Positions 1 through 9,760 of a DNA stretch of 64,000 bases are shown here, in pieces (the stretch's first letter is position 1; each line of letters starts with the position of its first letter). The DNA is taken from contig CAJJBB010000006.1 of assembly GCA_905182305.1 (NCBI GenBank), forward strand, positions 124,001 through 188,000, in the 5' to 3' direction. The position numbers and the translations under genes are program-made. The notes below the pieces were generated by a model, which saw nothing but the letters and a program-made list of their open reading frames with translations, had not been told where the DNA came from and ran no database searches. This DNA is from Flavobacteria bacterium MS024-2A. GTDB lineage: Bacteria > Bacteroidota > Bacteroidia > Flavobacteriales > Flavobacteriaceae.

Positions 1-339
1 CCTAATTATTCTGCAGTAGGAGCAAGTGGTGCTGTAACAGGTGTTTTGTTTAGTGCCTTATTATTATATCCAAGTATTGAATTGATGTTGTTTTTTATTC
101 CAATTCCAATTCCTGGTTATCTTTTTGGAATAGGTTATTTGATCTATACTTTATATGGAATGAAAACACAAAATGATCAAATTGGCCATACAGCTCATTT
201 TGGTGGTGCATTGGGAGGAATAATTATTACTATTATTTTTATGCCTGAAGTAATTTACACCTCGCAATTAATGCTCGGAATATTATCTCTTACTACCCTT
301 GCAGCAGGTGGAATACTATATAAAAAACAACGTTACTAG
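1..339 (+). CDS. rhomboid family intramembrane serine protease (C-terminal part)
   Basis: The 5' end lies outside the window. The reading frame is open from base 1 and gives 112 residues before the TAG stop. Rhomboid hallmarks are visible: the G-A-S-G motif with the nucleophilic Ser codon at 25-27, and an A-H-F-G-G motif with the second catalytic His codon at 196-198. Hydrophobic segments surround both. Rhomboids cleave transmembrane substrates inside the cytoplasmic membrane; the substrate here is unknown. The gene is convergent with the thioredoxin-like lipoprotein, which ends only 2 bases away. Confidence 0.88.
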   Translation, partial: PNYSAVGASGAVTGVLFSALLLYPSIELMLFFIPIPIPGYLFGIGYLIYTLYGMKTQNDQIGHTAHFGGALGGIIITIIFMPEVIYTSQLMLGILSLTTLAAGGILYKKQRY

Positions 340-341
340 GA

Positions 342-1454
342 CTATAAAGAGCCTAAAAGCTCTTCAATTTTTCGTTCTAATTGAATACCTCTTAAATTTT
401 GAGCAATGATAACACCATTTTCATCCAAAACAAAGGTAGCAGGAATAGCACTTACCTGATAGAGTTTAGCAATTGGATCGTTCCAGAATTTTAAATTTGA
501 AACATGATCCCAAATCAAACCATCATCTACTATGGCCTGTAACCATTGAGACTTTCCTTTGTCTAGGGAAACACCCACTATTGACAAACCACTATATTGA
601 TATTTTTGATACAACTTAACTAAACTTGGATTTTCTACACGACACGGTCGACACCAGCTTGCCCAAAAATCTATAATTGTAATTTTTCCTAAACGGTCTT
701 CAAGCGAAATGAGAACTCCTTCTGGATTTGGTCCTTCAAACATGGGAGCAGTTAAACCCACTTCTGGTTTTGACGAAGGAGCTAATAATTTAGATACTTT
801 TTTTCCAGAAATACTATTTTTAATAACATCATTAAAATCATTAAAGATTTCAGTTGCTTCAGGAATAGTAATTCCTTTATTAGCAACAAATCGTTCTAAA
901 ATTAAAACCGAAATAAAAGAATTGTTAGATGTTTTAATAAAATCAAGTTCATAGCTTTTGATCTGATCACCAACTTCTTGATATTGATCTCTTAAGTCTT
1001 GAATTAAGAGCGAATCTTTTAAAATCATCGCCTGTTGCAAGTCATTTCCAATAGCATTTAAAGAAGTAATATAAACCTGTGTTTCAGACTTATACCGCAT
1101 GAAATCGTCATTAGAAATGGTACCAAAAGCTTTAGAGAGTCCTAAGCTATCCTTATGTAAATCAATTATAATAGTTCCATTCTCAGCTATAAACGGAAAA
1201 CTTTCTTTACGGCCATCTATTTGAAGGAAATGAATGTCTGGAGATTCAATCTCAAGATCTAATGAAAAACTATTTTCTTTCACTAATATCGTATCTAAAA
1301 TTTTAGGCTGATTATTAAAATCCGCAACTACATGAAGTATTTTGTTTCCGTCACCAAGATCAGTAGTTCCTCTTAAGCGAACAGTATTTGAAGTGTTTTG
1401 ACAGGATAATATTAAAAGTATTAAACTAAGAACACCTATGATTTTTTTAAACAT
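342..1454 (-). CDS. TlpA-like thioredoxin lipoprotein with DUF4369-type N-terminus
   Basis: The 370-residue protein has a lipoprotein signal (hydrophobic stretch ending L-I-L-S-C at about residue 17). Next comes a beta-rich region of about 100 residues that looks like the Bacteroidota DUF4369 domain, then a helical linker, then a thioredoxin fold from about residue 230. The redox motif W-C-R-P-C has its cysteines at about residues 268 and 271, and the cis-Pro loop (A-I-P-A-T) is present further on. This architecture is typical of Bacteroidota periplasmic or outer-membrane thiol-disulfide oxidoreductases of the TlpA/ResA group. The substrate cannot be read from the sequence. ATG start; the gene is divergent from the FAD/Fe-S dehydrogenase across an 82-bp gap. 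Confidence 0.9.
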   Translation of the reverse strand: MFKKIIGVLSLILLILSCQNTSNTVRLRGTTDLGDGNKILHVVADFNNQPKILDTILVKENSFSLDLEIESPDIHFLQIDGRKESFPFIAENGTIIIDLHKDSLGLSKAFGTISNDDFMRYKSETQVYITSLNAIGNDLQQAMILKDSLLIQDLRDQYQEVGDQIKSYELDFIKTSNNSFISVLILERFVANKGITIPEATEIFNDFNDVIKNSISGKKVSKLLAPSSKPEVGLTAPMFEGPNPEGVLISLEDRLGKITIIDFWASWCRPCRVENPSLVKLYQKYQYSGLSIVGVSLDKGKSQWLQAIVDDGLIWDHVSNLKFWNDPIAKLYQVSAIPATFVLDENGVIIAQNLRGIQLERKIEELLGSL

Positions 1455-1536
1455 AATTTTTAAATAATAGCTAAATTACACAATTGGTTGGAATTGGAGA
1501 ACAAATCATTATTTTAGCTTAAAACGATCTACCTGC

Positions 1537-4464
1537 ATGCAATCAGAACTAGAGGAGTTAAAACAAAAAATGGAAGGTACTCTGAAGTGGGACTCAGTTC
1601 ATAAAACCTTATTTGCAACAGATGCTTCTGTGTACAAAATAGATCCTTTAGCTGTTGCTTTTCCAAAAAATAAAGCAGATCTAAAAGAATTAATTGTCTT
1701 TGCCGGTAGTCATAAAATAAGTTTGATACCGCGTACTGCTGGAACTTCACTCGCAGGACAATGTGTTGGGCCTGGAATTGTCGTTGATGTTTCTAAACAT
1801 TTTACAGAAATAATAGCTTTAGACGTCGAGTCAAGAACAGTTAAGGTTCAGCCTGGAGTTAACAGAGATGCTCTTAATGAGTTTTTAGCAACGAAAGGTT
1901 TATTTTTTGGCCCAAACACCTCAACTTCTCAATATTGTCTTTTAGGTGGTATGGTAGGTAATAATTCTTCCGGAACAACTTCTATTAGGTATGGTGTAAC
2001 CCGAGATGTTGTTGTGAGTTTAGAAACTCTTTTAAGTGATGGTTCAGAAGTTGAATTTGGAAATTGTTCAGCAGCTGACTTGAATATAAAAACATCAAAG
2101 AAAAACATGGAAGGTGAAATATACAAATCACTGTTTCAAGAACTTGGTAATAAGAAAGTACGACATCATATAAAATCAGATTTTCCAGAAGTAAGTGTTC
2201 ATAGGCGTAATACAGGATATGCAGTTGATGTTTTATTAAATCAACAGCCATTTACTCAATCTGGCACCCCATTTAATGTTGCTAAATTACTCGCTGGAAG
2301 TGAAGGGACCTTAGCATTTACAACTTCTATTACCCTAGCTTTAAGTCCATTGCCACCAAAAAACGCAGTAATGCTAGCTGTTCATTTTAATAGCATTCAA
2401 CAAGCTATGGAGGCTGTAGTACCTGTAATGGATCACCATCTCTATACCTGTGAGTTGATGGATAAAATAATTTTAGACTGTACTAAAGATCATCCGGGAT
2501 ATAAAAAAAATCGTTTTTTTCTAGAGGGTGATCCTAAAGCAATTCTTCTTTTAGAGCTTCGTGGAGATACTTTAGAAATCCTTAAAAATGAATTAAGGGC
2601 TCTTCAAGAAACTATAATTAATTCAGGATTAAGCTATGCTGCAATTCCTTTATGGGGTGAAGAGATAGTTTTGGCAAATGAATTGCGTAATGCTGGCCTT
2701 GGACTACTAGGGAATATTGTTGGAGATTCAAAAGCTGTTGCTTGTATTGAAGATACTGCCGTCCCGCTGAAGCAGCTTGCTTTATATATAAAAGACTTTC
2801 AAGTACTGATGAAGGAATTTAATCAAGAAGTTGTTTATTACGCTCATGCTGGAGCAGGGGAGTTACACTTAAGACCTATTTTGAATTTAAAAACTAAAAA
2901 AGGAGTTAAAGATTTTAAAACTATTACTCTAGCAGTGGCGCATTTAGTAAAGAAATACAAAGGTTCTTTAAGTGGAGAACATGGCGATGGAATTGTTCGA
3001 TCTGAATTCATACCAATTGTTGTAGGGAAGGAAAACTATGAGCTATTTAAAAGAATTAAAAAGATGTTTGATCCCAATTCAATTTTTAATCCAGGAAAAA
3101 TTGTTGATTCTTTCCCAATGGACAAAAACCTTAGAACTTTACAAAAAGAGACGCCAATTCACAAAACACTTTTTGATTTTTCATCTGACCAAGGATTACT
3201 TAGAGCTTCAGAAAAGTGTAACGGTGCAGGGAAATGTCTTTCCGTTACTGCTTCAGGAACAATGTGTCCAAGTTATCGTGCCACTAGAGACGAAAAACAC
3301 AACACCAGAGGAAGAGCAAACGTACTTCGTGAGGTGTTAACACAAAACATACAACCTAATGCATTTGACAGCGAAGCATTAAAAGAGGTCTTTGATCTTT
3401 GTTTGAGTTGTAAGGCCTGTGCTACAGAATGTCCAAGTAGTGTAGATATTGCTACATATAAAGCAGAATTCTTATACCAATATCAAAAAACTCATGGAAG
3501 CTCACTACGCGACAAGCTATTTGCAAACGTGGGTCTGTTAAATCATTTAGCTCAGCCGATACGATTAGTTCAAAACTGGTTATTTAGCGCTCCTTTCGTT
3601 AGTGTATTTTTGAAAAAAACATTAAGAATTGCCTTAAAAAGAACTATTCCTAAACTAGAGAAATCATTATATAAAATACTAAATAACAGAGATTTAACAA
3701 ATAATAGTAAAAGTGTTTATTTATATTTAGATGAATTCACTAATTATAATGAAACTTCCATTGGAAAAGATGCTGTAGATCTTTTAGAGGGCTTAGGTTA
3801 TTCGGTAAAAGTTTTGAGGCCATCAGAAAGTGGACGTTCTTATATCTCAAAAGGTTTTTTAAAACAAGCAAAAAAATGTGCTAATAAAAACGTCTTATTA
3901 TATCATCCTCTTATTTCCGAAAAAACACCTCTTTTAGGTATAGAACCCTCAGCTATTTATACCTTTTTAGATGAATATCCAAAACTTAGTTCTTTTCCAA
4001 AAGAATCAAAAGAGCTTGCTTCTAATTGTCATTTAATAGATTCCTTTCTAGCAAAGGAACTTCAAAATAATAACATTCAAGAAACACAATTTCATACGGA
4101 TGCGAAAGAGATTAAGGTTCACGCCCATTGTTATCAAAAAGCTTTGGGTAATCCCTCAGATACTTTTAAAATTCTTAATCTTCCTAAAAACTACAACGTT
4201 CGGATGTTAAACACTGGCTGCTGTGGAATGGCTGGTTCATTTGGTTATGAAGAAGAACATTATGATACAAGTATGAAAGTGGCGGAGGAACGTCTTTTTC
4301 CATCTGTTAGAAATATAGGATATGATGTTGTTATTGCTGCAAATGGCACTAGTTGCAGGCATCAAATTAAAGACGGTACTCAACGTGAAAGCCTTCATCC
4401 TGTTAGTATCTTAAAGGCTGCGCTTATTAAAAAACGTTTGGTAAAAGGTAATCTGAAACTTTAA
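1537..4464 (+). CDS. FAD-linked D-2-hydroxyacid dehydrogenase fused to Fe-S domain (YdiJ-like)
   Basis: The 975-residue single chain has two halves. The N-terminal half is a VAO/GlcD-type FAD-binding dehydrogenase: PP-loop with P-R-T-A-G-T-S around residue 65-71, G-N-N-S-S-G around 141, and a cap domain ending in S-G-E-H-G-D-G. The C-terminal half is a GlpC/GlcF-type iron-sulfur module: C561, C567 and C577 (C-x5-C-x9-C-P), then C622, C625, C628 and C632 (C-x2-C-x2-C-x3-C-P), and a late C-C-G domain near residue 891. Long proteins of this build include E. coli YdiJ, a D-2-hydroxyglutarate dehydrogenase. D-lactate or glycolate are other possible substrates. Electrons probably pass to the quinone pool. 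The gene is not clearly in an operon with aroC, which has its own -7 box. Confidence 0.85.
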   Translation: MQSELEELKQKMEGTLKWDSVHKTLFATDASVYKIDPLAVAFPKNKADLKELIVFAGSHKISLIPRTAGTSLAGQCVGPGIVVDVSKHFTEIIALDVESRTVKVQPGVNRDALNEFLATKGLFFGPNTSTSQYCLLGGMVGNNSSGTTSIRYGVTRDVVVSLETLLSDGSEVEFGNCSAADLNIKTSKKNMEGEIYKSLFQELGNKKVRHHIKSDFPEVSVHRRNTGYAVDVLLNQQPFTQSGTPFNVAKLLAGSEGTLAFTTSITLALSPLPPKNAVMLAVHFNSIQQAMEAVVPVMDHHLYTCELMDKIILDCTKDHPGYKKNRFFLEGDPKAILLLELRGDTLEILKNELRALQETIINSGLSYAAIPLWGEEIVLANELRNAGLGLLGNIVGDSKAVACIEDTAVPLKQLALYIKDFQVLMKEFNQEVVYYAHAGAGELHLRPILNLKTKKGVKDFKTITLAVAHLVKKYKGSLSGEHGDGIVRSEFIPIVVGKENYELFKRIKKMFDPNSIFNPGKIVDSFPMDKNLRTLQKETPIHKTLFDFSSDQGLLRASEKCNGAGKCLSVTASGTMCPSYRATRDEKHNTRGRANVLREVLTQNIQPNAFDSEALKEVFDLCLSCKACATECPSSVDIATYKAEFLYQYQKTHGSSLRDKLFANVGLLNHLAQPIRLVQNWLFSAPFVSVFLKKTLRIALKRTIPKLEKSLYKILNNRDLTNNSKSVYLYLDEFTNYNETSIGKDAVDLLEGLGYSVKVLRPSESGRSYISKGFLKQAKKCANKNVLLYHPLISEKTPLLGIEPSAIYTFLDEYPKLSSFPKESKELASNCHLIDSFLAKELQNNNIQETQFHTDAKEIKVHAHCYQKALGNPSDTFKILNLPKNYNVRMLNTGCCGMAGSFGYEEEHYDTSMKVAEERLFPSVRNIGYDVVIAANGTSCRHQIKDGTQRESLHPVSILKAALIKKRLVKGNLKL

Positions 4465-4467
4465 CTT

Positions 4468-4475
4468 TATCTTTG
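4468..4475 (+). promoter_or_regulatory. Bacteroidota -7 box (TATCTTTG) before aroC
   Basis: The sequence matches the Bacteroidota housekeeping -7 consensus TAnnTTTG at all six fixed bases. It lies 18 bases upstream of the aroC ATG, starting just after the previous gene ends. No -33 TTTG sits at the usual spacing. Confidence 0.5.
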
Positions 4476-4493
4476 GGATTATAAAAATTAGTT

Positions 4494-5558
4494 ATGTCAG
4501 GTAATATTTACGGTACTCTTTTCAGACTTGCTACTTATGGAGAATCTCATGGACCTGCGATTGGTGGTGTAATTGACGGATGTCCTGCAGGTATTAAATT
4601 AGATTTAGATGCGATTCAAAATGACTTAAATCGACGTAAACCAGGGCAATCCTCAATTGTAACTCAGAGAAAAGAACCAGATGAAGTCAGTTTTTATTCA
4701 GGTATTTTTGAAGGTAAGACAACTGGGACTCCTATTGGATTTGCTATTCACAATACAAATCAAAAATCTAATGACTATTCTCACATAAAAGATAGCTACC
4801 GTCCTTCACATGCCGATTATGTTTATGATGAAAAATACGGTATTCGCGATTATAGAGGAGGTGGACGAAGTTCTGCTCGCGAAACAGCTAGTAGAGTTGT
4901 TGCAGGAGCAATTGCAAAACAATTTTTATCTCCTATGGATATTCAAGCCTATGTTTCTGGTGTTGGAACACTTAGTTTAGATAGCCATCCCTCTGAAATT
5001 GATTTTAGTTCAGTTGAGCAAAATCCTGTTCGATGTCCAGATCCAAAAATGGCAAATGAGATGGAGCGTTATATTAAACAAATACGAAAAGAAGGTGACA
5101 CCGTTGGTGGTGTTATTACTTGTATCATTAAAAATGTTCCTGTAGGACTTGGTGAACCTGTTTTTGATAAGCTTCATGCTGAATTATCTAAAGCTATGCT
5201 TTCTATTAATGCTGTGAAAGGATTTGAATACGGTAGTGGTTTTAAAGGCACCCAAATGAAGGGTAGTGAGCACAATGATTTATTTAATTCAGATGGGACT
5301 ACCCAAACAAATAGATCTGGAGGAATTCAAGGTGGAATTTCTAATGGTATGGATATTTATTTTAATGTCGCCTTCAAGCCTGTAGCTACCATTATGCAAA
5401 ATCAACAAACAATTAATTCACAAGGGGTAAAGGTGGAGATGCAAGGCAAAGGAAGACATGATCCGTGTGTAGTTCCAAGAGCAGTTCCTATTGTTGAAGC
5501 AATGTCTGCATTAGTTTTAGCTGATTTTATGTTATTGAAAAGAACAAATAAACGTTAA
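4494..5558 (+). CDS. aroC: chorismate synthase
   Basis: The 354-residue product has the usual family length. It carries the family signatures G-E-S-H-G-P near the N-terminus, R-P-S-H-A-D around residue 103, and the [11 protein letters not shown] segment around residue 122 that contacts FMN and substrate. The enzyme converts 5-enolpyruvylshikimate 3-phosphate to chorismate using reduced FMN, the last step of the shikimate pathway. It is cytoplasmic. The gene is followed after 13 bases by the symporter gene on the same strand. A -7 box just upstream suggests that it starts its own transcript. Confidence 0.97.
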   Translation: MSGNIYGTLFRLATYGESHGPAIGGVIDGCPAGIKLDLDAIQNDLNRRKPGQSSIVTQRKEPDEVSFYSGIFEGKTTGTPIGFAIHNTNQKSNDYSHIKDSYRPSHADYVYDEKYGIRDYRGGGRSSARETASRVVAGAIAKQFLSPMDIQAYVSGVGTLSLDSHPSEIDFSSVEQNPVRCPDPKMANEMERYIKQIRKEGDTVGGVITCIIKNVPVGLGEPVFDKLHAELSKAMLSINAVKGFEYGSGFKGTQMKGSEHNDLFNSDGTTQTNRSGGIQGGISNGMDIYFNVAFKPVATIMQNQQTINSQGVKVEMQGKGRHDPCVVPRAVPIVEAMSALVLADFMLLKRTNKR

Positions 5559-5571
5559 CATTTATTACCCC

Positions 5572-6837
5572 ATGAAAAAACTTGCCTTACACTGGAAGAT
5601 ATTAATTGGAATGGCCCTTGGTGTTGTCGTTGGAATCATTCTTTCTCTTATTGAAGGAGGTGATACTTTCATTGGGAATTATATCAAACCTTTTGGAACT
5701 ATTTTTATTAATCTCTTAAAATTAATTGCAGTTCCCTTAATTTTAGCCTCCCTAATTAAAGGTATTTCAGACCTGAAAGATATCTCCAAGTTATCACAGA
5801 TGGGAGGAAGAACAATTGTTACTTACCTTATAACAACTTTGACAGCAGTTACTATTGGACTTATCTTAGTAAATGTTATACAACCCGGAAAATCTATTAG
5901 TACTGATACAAGATTAGAACTTGTAGAGGCTTATTCTTCAGACACCAAAGAGAAACAAGTTGCTGCTGCAAAACAACAAGAGTCTGGACCACTTCAAGCC
6001 CTAGTAGATGTGGTTCCTTCAAATATTTTTTTAGCTGCATCTAATAACCGAAACATGCTTCAGGTTATCTTTTTTGCATTGTTTTTTGGTATTGGAATGA
6101 TATTATTACCAGAAAAAAAAGTAAAACCAGTAAAAAAATTCTTTGACTCTTTTAATGATATTATCTTAAAATTAATTGATCTAATAATGTTAGCAGCCCC
6201 TTACGGAGTATTTGCTTTATTAGCAGCATTAGTTGTAGAGGCACCGAGTCTAGAATTATTTCAAGCACTAGCTTTATATGCAATAACGTTACTACTAGGA
6301 TTGGCCCTTATGATTGTAGTTTATATAATTATTGTTCGTGTTTTTACAAATAAAAAAGCTTCTTTTTTCATGAAAGGAATTGCACCGGCACAACTTTTAG
6401 CTTTCTCAACTAGCTCAAGTGCTGCGACACTTCCCGTGACCATGGAATGCGTTGAAGAAAATTTAGGAGTAGATAAAGAAGTTGCTAGTTTTGTATTACC
6501 AATTGGCGCAACTATCAATATGGATGGTACTTCTGTTTACCAAGGAGTTGCGGCTGTTTTTATAGCACAAGCATTTGGATTAGATTTAAGCTTGAGTGCT
6601 CAATTAGGTATTGTATTAACTGCAACATTAGCCTCTATCGGAACCGCAGCGGTTCCAAGTGCAGGAATTGTAATGTTAGTTATCGTTCTTGCTCAAGCGG
6701 GGATACCTGAAGCTGGTTTGGCTTTAATTTTCGCTATAGACAGACCACTGGACATGTGTAGAACAATTGTTAATGTAACTGGAGATGCAGCTGTATCAAT
6801 GATTGTAGGTAAATCTATTGGAAAACTGAAAGACTAA
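5572..6837 (+). CDS. dicarboxylate/amino acid:cation symporter (DAACS family)
   Basis: The 421-residue integral membrane protein is of the glutamate transporter-like (SDF/GltPh) family, with about eight hydrophobic segments. The hairpin motif S-T-S-S-S-A-A-T-L-P-V-T around residue 280 and the cation-binding N-M-D-G-T motif around residue 317 are both present. It should import C4-dicarboxylates or acidic/neutral amino acids with Na+ or H+. The region around residues 115-150 between early helices is hydrophilic and longer than in bacterial GltP, which is common in Bacteroidota members. It is probably cotranscribed with aroC (13-bp gap) and is convergent with mutS2. Confidence 0.92.
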   Translation: MKKLALHWKILIGMALGVVVGIILSLIEGGDTFIGNYIKPFGTIFINLLKLIAVPLILASLIKGISDLKDISKLSQMGGRTIVTYLITTLTAVTIGLILVNVIQPGKSISTDTRLELVEAYSSDTKEKQVAAAKQQESGPLQALVDVVPSNIFLAASNNRNMLQVIFFALFFGIGMILLPEKKVKPVKKFFDSFNDIILKLIDLIMLAAPYGVFALLAALVVEAPSLELFQALALYAITLLLGLALMIVVYIIIVRVFTNKKASFFMKGIAPAQLLAFSTSSSAATLPVTMECVEENLGVDKEVASFVLPIGATINMDGTSVYQGVAAVFIAQAFGLDLSLSAQLGIVLTATLASIGTAAVPSAGIVMLVIVLAQAGIPEAGLALIFAIDRPLDMCRTIVNVTGDAAVSMIVGKSIGKLKD

Positions 6838-6886
6838 ACAAACTTAATATGGTCCTATTTTCATTTAAATAACATTAAGAATTTTA

Positions 6887-9055
6887 CTATTTACCTACTT
6901 CTACTAGCTCTAATAAATCAAGACTTACTTGTGTAGTGAAAATACCATAATTAACAATTGCTTTTTGTTTTTCAATAGAGTCAATAGTCCCTACGGATCG
7001 GCCATCAAACATTCGAACACTATCACCTACTTTTAGTTTTATTTTTGGTGGAGTAGGAGTAGCTTTTTTCTTTTTTTCTTTTTTCTTCTCCTTCCTAACA
7101 ACTTCTAACTCTTTTTTGACAGATTCATCAAGTTGTTTCTTCAGTTCACGTTCTTTTTTAAAAATTGCACTAGATTTTCGTTTTCTTTTGGAATTTTCAG
7201 ACTCAATTGTCCTAAGTAATTCCGAAATAAGTGGTCGTTTTTTATTGTTTTCAAAAAACCGTTCAGCAATATCATTAACTTTATTTCCTAATAAAATCAT
7301 TCTTTGATTATGATCAAACAACTCTTGGTAGCTAACTAATTTTGTTTTTAACTTAGCATTAATTTCTTCCATTTTATCTCCCTCTGCTGCAGCTTTTGTT
7401 TCTTTGACTTTAAGAGATTCTCCTGTTTTTATCATCTGAGAGCGCTCTTTTTGGAGTTTAGCTATGGTTGCATCAAAACGCACTTTACTTCGCTCTATCT
7501 TCTTTTTAGCTCGATTAATTAAGCTAAATGGAAGTCCGTTTTTCTGGGCTACTTCAAAAGTAAAGGAACTACCAGCTTCTCCCATCATTAATTTAAAGAT
7601 TGGTTCTAAGGTTTTATTGTCAAATTGCATATTGGCATTAACCATTGCAGGCAATTCATTAGCTAAAACTTTTAAGTTTGAATAATGAGTTGTAATGATA
7701 CCGAAAGCTTCTCGTGAATAGAAATCTTCTAAAATAACTTCTGCAAGAGCACCACCTAATTCCGGATCTGAGCCAGTCCCAAATTCATCAATAAGAAAAA
7801 GTGTATCTGTATTGCATTTTCGCAAAAAATATTTCATATTCTTTAAACGATATGAATATGTGCTCAAATGATTTTCAATAGACTGATTATCTCCAATATC
7901 TGTCAAAATTTGATTAAATAAAGTGGCTTTACTGTTTTCGTGAACAGGGACTAGCAAACCACTTTGCAACATTAGCTGAAGTAATCCAACTGTTTTTAAT
8001 GTAATACTTTTTCCACCAGCATTAGGGCCTGAGATTACAACTATTCTTTTTTCAGGATGTAAAAGTATATCTTGTGGATAGGTAGTTTTATCTTCTAATC
8101 GATTTGACTGAAGAAGTAATGGGTGGAATGCAGCTTTATATTCAATTCTTCGATCTGTTAGATCAATTAAAGGGAGCACACCTCCAATTTCTTGAGCATA
8201 GCGAGCTTTTGCAAAAACCATATCTATACTTAGTAAAAATTCATGCTGTAGCTTTAAATATGAAAGGTGGGGCCTAAAATAATCCGTTAAAACACTTAAG
8301 ATTTTTTTAATTTCTTCTCCCTCTTCAAAAAGTAAATTTTGTAATTCGCGGTTCTGAGCGTGAGTTGCTTCTGGTTCCATAAAAACGATACTACCTGTTT
8401 TAGAGCTTCCCATTATAGCACCTTTAACCTTCCTTCTATGCATTGCTTTTACCGCCAGTACTCGTCGATTTTCAACAACAGACTCCCTAATATCATCTAG
8501 ATATTCTGCACTTTGACACTGACTTAAGGCTTTGTTGAAACTACTGCTAATTTTAGATCGAAGTTGTTGTATTTGCTTACGAATTTGATAGAGTGATTCA
8601 GATGCATTATCACGAACTTCTCCAAAACGGTCTATTACAGCATCAATTGTCTTTTTTATCTCTTTGTCAACATATAAGTTGTCCGTATAGCTATGTAGAG
8701 TAGGGTAATAGATCTTAAATTTGAGAAAAAAAATCAATAGAGTATTTGTGATTTCAGTATTAGCTGCAATAATTCTAAATACTGAAATATCCAATACACT
8801 ATTTTCAACACTCAAAAGAGAAAAAATACTGATAAGGGGGTCAAATCCATGATTTGGAATTCGATTTTCATTATCAAAAGACGCATGGTATTCTGAAACA
8901 GCCTTAAGATCTTCTAAAAGTTCTTTAATAGCTGTTTTAGGCTGTAATGATAAACAGGCCTGTTTTCCAAGAGGAGTAATAGCAAAATCTGCACATTGCC
9001 GAAGAACTTCATAATATTCAAGATCTTCTAAAGTTTTTTTTGGAATTTTTCCCAT
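6887..9055 (-). CDS. mutS2: MutS2 family ATPase lacking a Smr domain
   Basis: The 722-residue protein has the MutS core: a lever/clamp region, Walker A (G-P-N-A-G-G-K-S) near residue 342 and Walker B (F-L-I-D-E-F-G-T-G-S-D-P) near residue 418. A charged coiled coil follows at about 510-640, with a lysine-rich stretch near 650. The last 50 residues form a small beta domain (K-V-G-D-S-V-R to the end). Canonical MutS2 is about 780 residues and ends in a Smr endonuclease domain; no Smr motif (LDLRG-like) is visible here. MutS2 proteins act on branched DNA or on collided ribosomes rather than in mismatch repair. The gene has a -7 box (TACTTTTG) at 9079-9086. Confidence 0.93.
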   Translation of the reverse strand: MGKIPKKTLEDLEYYEVLRQCADFAITPLGKQACLSLQPKTAIKELLEDLKAVSEYHASFDNENRIPNHGFDPLISIFSLLSVENSVLDISVFRIIAANTEITNTLLIFFLKFKIYYPTLHSYTDNLYVDKEIKKTIDAVIDRFGEVRDNASESLYQIRKQIQQLRSKISSSFNKALSQCQSAEYLDDIRESVVENRRVLAVKAMHRRKVKGAIMGSSKTGSIVFMEPEATHAQNRELQNLLFEEGEEIKKILSVLTDYFRPHLSYLKLQHEFLLSIDMVFAKARYAQEIGGVLPLIDLTDRRIEYKAAFHPLLLQSNRLEDKTTYPQDILLHPEKRIVVISGPNAGGKSITLKTVGLLQLMLQSGLLVPVHENSKATLFNQILTDIGDNQSIENHLSTYSYRLKNMKYFLRKCNTDTLFLIDEFGTGSDPELGGALAEVILEDFYSREAFGIITTHYSNLKVLANELPAMVNANMQFDNKTLEPIFKLMMGEAGSSFTFEVAQKNGLPFSLINRAKKKIERSKVRFDATIAKLQKERSQMIKTGESLKVKETKAAAEGDKMEEINAKLKTKLVSYQELFDHNQRMILLGNKVNDIAERFFENNKKRPLISELLRTIESENSKRKRKSSAIFKKERELKKQLDESVKKELEVVRKEKKKEKKKKATPTPPKIKLKVGDSVRMFDGRSVGTIDSIEKQKAIVNYGIFTTQVSLDLLELVEVGK

Positions 9056-9078
9056 TCAATTTTATTAACTTTACAAGG

Positions 9079-9086
9079 CAAAAGTA
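9079..9086 (-). promoter_or_regulatory. Bacteroidota -7 box (TACTTTTG) before mutS2
   Basis: This is a perfect TAnnTTTG match on the minus strand. It is preceded 17 bases upstream by TTTC, one base off the -33 TTTG consensus, and lies 23 bases before the mutS2 ATG. Confidence 0.55.
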
Positions 9087-9094
9087 ATGAATTC

Positions 9095-9760
9095 ATGACG
9101 TTAGAAATACATCCCAGCTGGGAAAAACCTTTACAAACTGAATTTGATTCTACTTATTTCAAGCAATTAATTAATTTTATAGCTTCTGAGTATAAATTTA
9201 AAAATTGTTTTCCTCCAAAAACTGACATTTTCAATGCTTTTTCTAAGTGTTCTTATGATAATGTGAATGTTGTTATATTAGGTCAAGACCCGTATCATAG
9301 AGAAGGTCAAGCCCATGGCTTATCTTTTTCTGTTCCAAGGGGAATAAAGCATCCCCCTTCATTAATCAACATTTTCAAAGAACTTCAGGAAGATGTTAAA
9401 ATATCCTATCCAGCTAGTGGAAATTTAAGTCATTGGACACAACAAGGGGTATTACTCCTTAATGCTACATTAACGGTTCGCGAAAATGAGCCAGGGAGTC
9501 ATCAAAAAAAAGGATGGGAAAAATTTACTGATGCTATTTTAAAAAAACTTTCAGATGAAAAAGAAGGACTGGTGTTTATTTTATGGGGAGGCTTTGCCAA
9601 AAAAAAAGAAAAATATATTGATAGCGAAAGACATCTGGTGTTGACTAGTGGACATCCTTCTCCATTAAGTGCAAATAGGGGGTATTGGTTTGGTAATATG
9701 CACTTTAGTCTTTGTAATTCTTATTTAAAAAATCAAGGAAAACAGAGTATAGAATGGTGA
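9095..9760 (+). CDS. ung: uracil-DNA glycosylase (family 1)
   Basis: The 221-residue protein carries the water-activating loop G-Q-D-P-Y-H (catalytic Asp65) and the DNA-intercalation loop H-P-S-P-L-S (catalytic His187), both exact for family 1 UDG. The length matches E. coli Ung (229). It excises uracil from DNA to start base-excision repair. The gene is divergent from mutS2 and abuts the convergent SUI1-domain gene with no intergenic base. Confidence 0.97.
   Translation: MTLEIHPSWEKPLQTEFDSTYFKQLINFIASEYKFKNCFPPKTDIFNAFSKCSYDNVNVVILGQDPYHREGQAHGLSFSVPRGIKHPPSLINIFKELQEDVKISYPASGNLSHWTQQGVLLLNATLTVRENEPGSHQKKGWEKFTDAILKKLSDEKEGLVFILWGGFAKKKEKYIDSERHLVLTSGHPSPLSANRGYWFGNMHFSLCNSYLKNQGKQSIEW

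Noticed and set aside
3038-3340. 100-residue plus-strand ORF within the FAD/Fe-S gene
   Set aside because: It is an alternative frame of a region that encodes the conserved Fe-S cysteines in the main frame.
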